Positions 60,017 through 64,000 of a stretch of 64,000 bases of DNA are shown one piece after another (the stretch's first letter is position 1; the number at the start of each line of letters is the position of its first letter). Below the pieces are notes generated by a model. The model worked only from the letters and a program-made list of their open reading frames with translations. It had not been told where the DNA came from and did no database searches. The DNA is from Acanthococcus lagerstroemiae (taxonomy: Eukaryota; Arthropoda; Insecta; Hemiptera; Eriococcidae): contig CM063106.1 of the NCBI GenBank assembly GCA_031841125.1, forward strand, positions 32,608,001 to 32,672,000, written 5' to 3'. The translations under genes and the position numbers were made by a program.

Positions 60017-61250
60017 ACGGATTACTTATCTTCTTCTTTTTCTTACTTATTCTGATTGCACGAATGTGTGGAGTGATGTGCAGGTTCAAAAGTGAACATG
60101 GAAGGTGAAAATTATAATAAGTGGAGCGTGAAATAGATTGAAGTTGAAGGGTAGTCTTGATACCAAATTCTCTCAAGTCAAAAAAAAAAGTCGATAAAAG
60201 TATCTACATGATTTAGGAACTTGATGTTACGTTGTTTTGTAAAATCGTACTTATGTCTATTTTTTTTCCATGTCTAAAGTTTGTGTTTCAAATTTTCAAC
60301 ACTCACAAAGGAGAGTATGTAAAAAAAGAAAGAAAAAAAAAAGATAAACATTCGTAATACGAGTTCAAAGAATATACATTTTAAAACCATTAAAATGTTC
60401 TGATGAGAAAAAATGCCTGTCCCCTCCCACAAAAAAAAATTCCACTTGGAAAAAAGATAAATGAATGAATAATTCAAAAAAAAAAAAAAAAAATGCGGTA
60501 GGTACCTATTGCTTTCTTAAATTTTGAATATACATAATCCCCTTCACTTTGTGCTTTACTAAAGAAAACACGTTTAAGAATCCTGTCGTCTTGTTTTGAA
60601 CTCATATTTAGAACAATTGTTTTTTTTTTTTAAAAGCTCTATGAATTAGCTCTGGGCATTTTACATAATTCTATCTGTAAAACTTTAAACTAATGCATTT
60701 TCTATTTCGTAGGTATCTGTAAACTAGAAAAATACCCAATACTTCATAATAGGTATTTATTTATAACACTGCCAGAAACTTAGTTAATAAGCCATTTGTA
60801 ACATCACTATCATCATGTTATTCAAAATGTAAATTTCGGCATTTATTATTTTATTTTCCTGTGATTGTTAGCATATATATATATGCATTATTAAAAGGCT
60901 GTTATTAATGCTCACGTAAGATATTTTAAAAGCATTCAATTGTGATTATCTATACGCTGTTGGTTGGTGTACACTTTCAATTACAAATTTAATCAGTAGG
61001 TTAATTATTTATTGATTTCTGTATATGAGGACATTTTACCTTATTTTTCAGCAATTAACATTTCTTCTGGGTTATTGCAATAAATAAATTTGTATACATC
61101 GTATTTCAACGAAGTTATGTTGCCGCAGTGGCTTCTGTATTGACTCAAATTTGCTTTGTCAGGTACATCAGCATTTCAAAATGTTTTTATTAAATGCTTC
61201 ATTCGAAAATGGTGGACATAAACATGTATAGTTTGTATCACACAGTTACA
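60017..61250. other. No gene recognised
   Basis: AT-rich intergenic sequence with A homopolymers near 60180, 60320 and 60480. Confidence 0.4.
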
Positions 61251-61274
61251 CATAGAAATCAGCGACAGGCAAAG

Positions 61275-61530
61275 TCACAAATGATCTTTTGATCGAAACG
61301 ATCACAGAGATAAAAAATGATCGCGATCTAAGAATACGAACACATTTAGATTCGTGAACTGAATAATCCTGATCTTATTTTGATCCGTAAATAAACCTAA
61401 GATAATACCTGTCTCAAATGATCTGAGATCTTTTTTTCAGGATAATTTTGTGATATGAATTGTCGATATTTTTAAACTTCGTAAATGATCTGCAGATCTT
61501 CATCGTAGATCACTAGATTTCATGATCTTG
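61275..61530. repeat. GATC-dense island
   Basis: Over about 255 bases there are roughly fifteen GATC tetranucleotides, many within ATGATC, TGATCT or AGATC words, far above chance for AT-rich DNA. Paired words (AAATGATCTTTTGATCG, AAATGATCTGAGATC, AAATGATCTGCAGATC) look like decayed palindromic units. Confidence 0.6.
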
Positions 61531-61729
61531 CCAATTCCTCGTGCAAAAACCTGTAATATATATCGAAAATTTGAGCCTAAGCTGTGTATTCATGTTTATT
61601 TCTCATGTAGATACGTTGACAGAGTTAAATCAGTTAAATGCATCAAAGCAAGAGCCATAGCCATGGGAGGAAGAGTACATGGGTGGATAGCCCCTCGTTA
61701 TTTGAAATTCTGAAGAGTTGGTATATTGA

Positions 61730-63260
61730 CTGATGCAGTAAGCAAAACTGGAACTAACTATCGAGAAATTTCAGTTTTTGATTGATAAAACTCTATAATA
61801 ATTTAAAATTTTTCAAGAGTTGGTGAATTTCACCAATGTAGTAAGTAAAATGAAAAAATAACTTTTTTCTTTGATTTGATGATCTTGAAATTCTTGTTTT
61901 CAGTAGAAAACGCAAAACGCCCTTCACTAGTTTAATTTTTTTTTTTTTTTTTTTTTAATTAGAAAATGTAACAGCTACTGCAGTCAACAAAATTAAGAAT
62001 GCAACAATTATTTTCTGAAACATCTTGAAATCTTTGTTTTTAGTTGTTAGTTGAGAGAATTCTTCAATAATTATAAATGTTGGTAAATGGAGCAACGGCA
62101 GTTTAAATAATTAAAAATGCATAGTAATTCTTTCTTTTACCGACTTTTCGGAGACAAGGGAGATCTTTTTTTTTTTTTTTTTTTTAACAACAATTTGTAA
62201 ATTTTAGTTCTTTGTTGGAAAAATTGAGCAGCTACAGTTGCCAAAACTAAGAATGTAGCAAGTTTCTAGTTAGCAGTTACAGTTGCAACCATTATTGAAG
62301 TTTTTGTTTTCAGTTAGAAATCCATTCCAATATTTTAAAATTTTACAAAAATAGGCAAATTTAGCAGCTGCAGTAAGCAAATTAAGAATATTGCAACCTT
62401 CAATAATTTATTATTACTGATTTTTCGAGACTAATTCACAGAGCAAGTAAAGTTAGCAAAACTAAAAAATCAAGTTTTTTTTTTTACATTTAGCAGTGGC
62501 AATCAACAAAGCCCATTCTTTTCTTTTCCACAATCGTGAAATTTTTGTTTTCAGTTGGAAATACCCTCAATGATTCGAAATTTATCGAGACTTGGTAAAT
62601 TGAGCACTTGTAGTTAAAAAAACAAAAAATATAAGTTTTTAAGACTTTTTTTTCCTTTTGTACATTTAACAAAAGCTATTGGCAAAAGTAAATACGTAAG
62701 GTTACAAATTTTTTTCCTTCACGACAATCGTAAATTTCAAGTTTTCAGTTGGAAATACCCTCTAATGATTTGAAAATTTTCAAAACATTGCATATTGAGC
62801 AATTGCAGTTGGTAAAAATGTTGCAAGTTTTTTTGTACATTTAGCAGTTGTAGTTGGCAAAATTAAAAATGTTACATTTCTTTTCTTCGCGACGATCGTG
62901 GAATTCTTGTTCTCAGTTGAAAAAATCCTCCAGTAATTTATTTTTCAAGACTTAATCAATTAAGCAAGTGCCGTTAGCCAAACCTAAAAACGTTGCAAAT
63001 TCTTTTAAGTTTTTTCTCTTTTCATTCCTGTATACTTAACAGAAACAGTTGGCAAAAGTAAAAAGGTAAAAAAAGGTTACAACTTTTTTCGCAATGCTCA
63101 TGCAATTTTAGTTTTCAGTTGGAAATACCCTCCAATAATTTGAAATTTCTCAAGAGTTGTTCAAATTTAGTAGCTGCAGTTAGGAACATTAAAAATTAAA
63201 TACCTCCCTTTTCTCCGAAAAGTCGGTAAAATGTTACAACGTTTTTTTTTTCCTTTCTTT
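61730..63260. repeat. Degenerate tandem repeat, unit ~170-240 bp
   Basis: A module recurs at about 62310, 62551, 62747, 62915 and 63117, with weaker copies earlier. It consists of TTTTCAGTTGGAAATACCCTC, then a TTTGAAATTTTTCAAGA-like part, then AGCAGTTGCAGTTGGCAAAA and AAAATGTTGCAA. No coding potential. It lies just downstream of the S28 gene's stop on that gene's strand, so it may include its 3' UTR. Confidence 0.7.
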
Positions 63261-63283
63261 CTTTCTTTCTTTTTTTTTTAAAT

Positions 63284-63289
63284 TTTATT
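63284..63289 (-). promoter_or_regulatory. Candidate polyadenylation signal for the S28 gene
   Basis: AATAAA on the minus strand about 300 bases after the stop at 63588. Tentative. Confidence 0.3.
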
Positions 63290-63587
63290 TTGCTTACTTA
63301 ACAATTTTATGAAATTTTAGTTTATAGTTTAAAAAAATTCAAACTTCCATCCTTCCCCCCAAAGTCGTTTGTTCTGGCTCTGATTAATGTTGCAACCCGT
63401 TTCTTAGGGGAAAAAACTGAGGGAAAATGAGAACATTATTTTTAGTGAAAAAAGAAAGAAAAATGTATAGCTATGTGACTTAAGATTAGAATATGCGATC
63501 TGCACTACTCAAAACTCTAAAAAGTTTCTTTGACATGATGACGCACCTTGACTATACCGAATTCGAAATAGTTAGCGTTTGATAGAT

Positions 63588-64000
63588 TTAGTTTGTTTTG
63601 GTACAGTTGTCTCCATTTTCCGTGATCCACGAATTAATTTCTTTCCTGATGACTTCTCGGGCCTCTTTCAGATAAACATTGTCGCGTTCAGATGGTTCAA
63701 ACATATCAGCACAATGTGAGACACCTACAGTAAATTACAAAATTGATAATTAGTAGCAGTAACTTTTTCTCCGGTGGACACTATGGTCTACAATACATAA
63801 TTATGAGTTAAAATAATATTTAGTAGGTACGTAGGTCTATTTAAAAACAGTAAAACAAACCTTTGATAAATATTACTTTATTGTTATCTGTACGGTTACC
63901 ATAGCTGTAGATACCTAAAGAATACCAAGGATCTACAGTTCCATGTATGTATACAATTCGACCAACTTTATTGTTCTTAGCCCCGTATGCAATGTTAGTT
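63588..64000 (-). CDS. Serine protease of peptidase family S28 (C-terminal two exons, partial)
   Basis: S28 enzymes (prolylcarboxypeptidase, DPP7, thymus-specific serine protease and the insect K12H4.7-like group) are secreted or lysosomal proline-directed serine peptidases. The upstream exon (64000-63861, cut by the window edge) encodes GRIVYIHGTVDPWYSLGIYS and ends KVIFIK with a phase-1 donor (AAAG|GTTTGT). The last exon starts after TTTACTGTAG at 63724 and encodes SHCADMFEPSERDNVYLKEA, then REVIRKEINSWITENGDN, with stop TAA at 63590-63588. The 136-base intron is 63725-63860. The Asp of VDPW and the His of SHCADM are the catalytic Asp and His of the family; the Ser lies in exons beyond the window. 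Two sequons (NRT, NCT) fit a secreted protein. No defects seen. Which S28 subgroup is uncertain. Confidence 0.93.

Overview
This is a eukaryotic, AT-rich genomic window, most likely from an insect. The evidence is intron-containing genes, several RTE-like and R1-clade non-LTR retrotransposons, a Helitron relic and many small hAT-type elements with 8-bp target-site duplications (TSDs). A sap-sucking hemipteran would fit the general look of the sequence, but that is a guess. I see no bacterial genes, tRNA, rRNA or CRISPR array.

Only three stretches look like host genes. (1) At 7797-8000 (-) lies a start-codon exon of a rhodopsin-like GPCR, with the N-terminus and TM1. (2) At 58810-59823 (+) lies an intact 337-residue carbohydrate sulfotransferase (HNK-1/chondroitin sulfotransferase family) in one exon. 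(3) At 63588-64000 (-) lie the last two coding exons of a peptidase S28 serine protease, carrying its catalytic Asp and His and running off the right edge. Genes 2 and 3 are convergent. A fourth candidate is a PHD-finger terminal exon pair at 42787-43124 (+), which could be host or transposon-derived.

The rest is a nested transposon landscape. From left to right: purine-rich minisatellites (140-1075, 2733-3298); opposed arrays of a roughly 45-50 bp unit forming foldback arms (1375-1990, 4540-6765, 25640-28030); RTE-like fragments at 9895-10345, 12296-14290, 20090-20155 plus 24601-24720, 21735-24380, 37900-38900, 48320-49975 and 55950-56995; a Helitron helicase relic (31203-32586); a second non-LTR family (33485-36737) split by a 5'-truncated R1-clade element (33923-35380) with a 16-bp TSD; a layered element at 37195-42779; and a 1.3-kb GAGT/GAAT satellite (54020-55290).

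Several insertions can be ordered in time because their 8-bp TSDs are still readable: 15556-15699, 17121-17752, 20156-24592, 21240-21499, 25332-28425, 26254-26809, 39517-42689, 45309-45759 and 46281-46626. The most unusual object is the 3.1-kb element at 25332-28425. It has hAT-like ends and TSD, but its interior is almost entirely two opposed tandem arrays, with a second hAT-type element nested in one arm.
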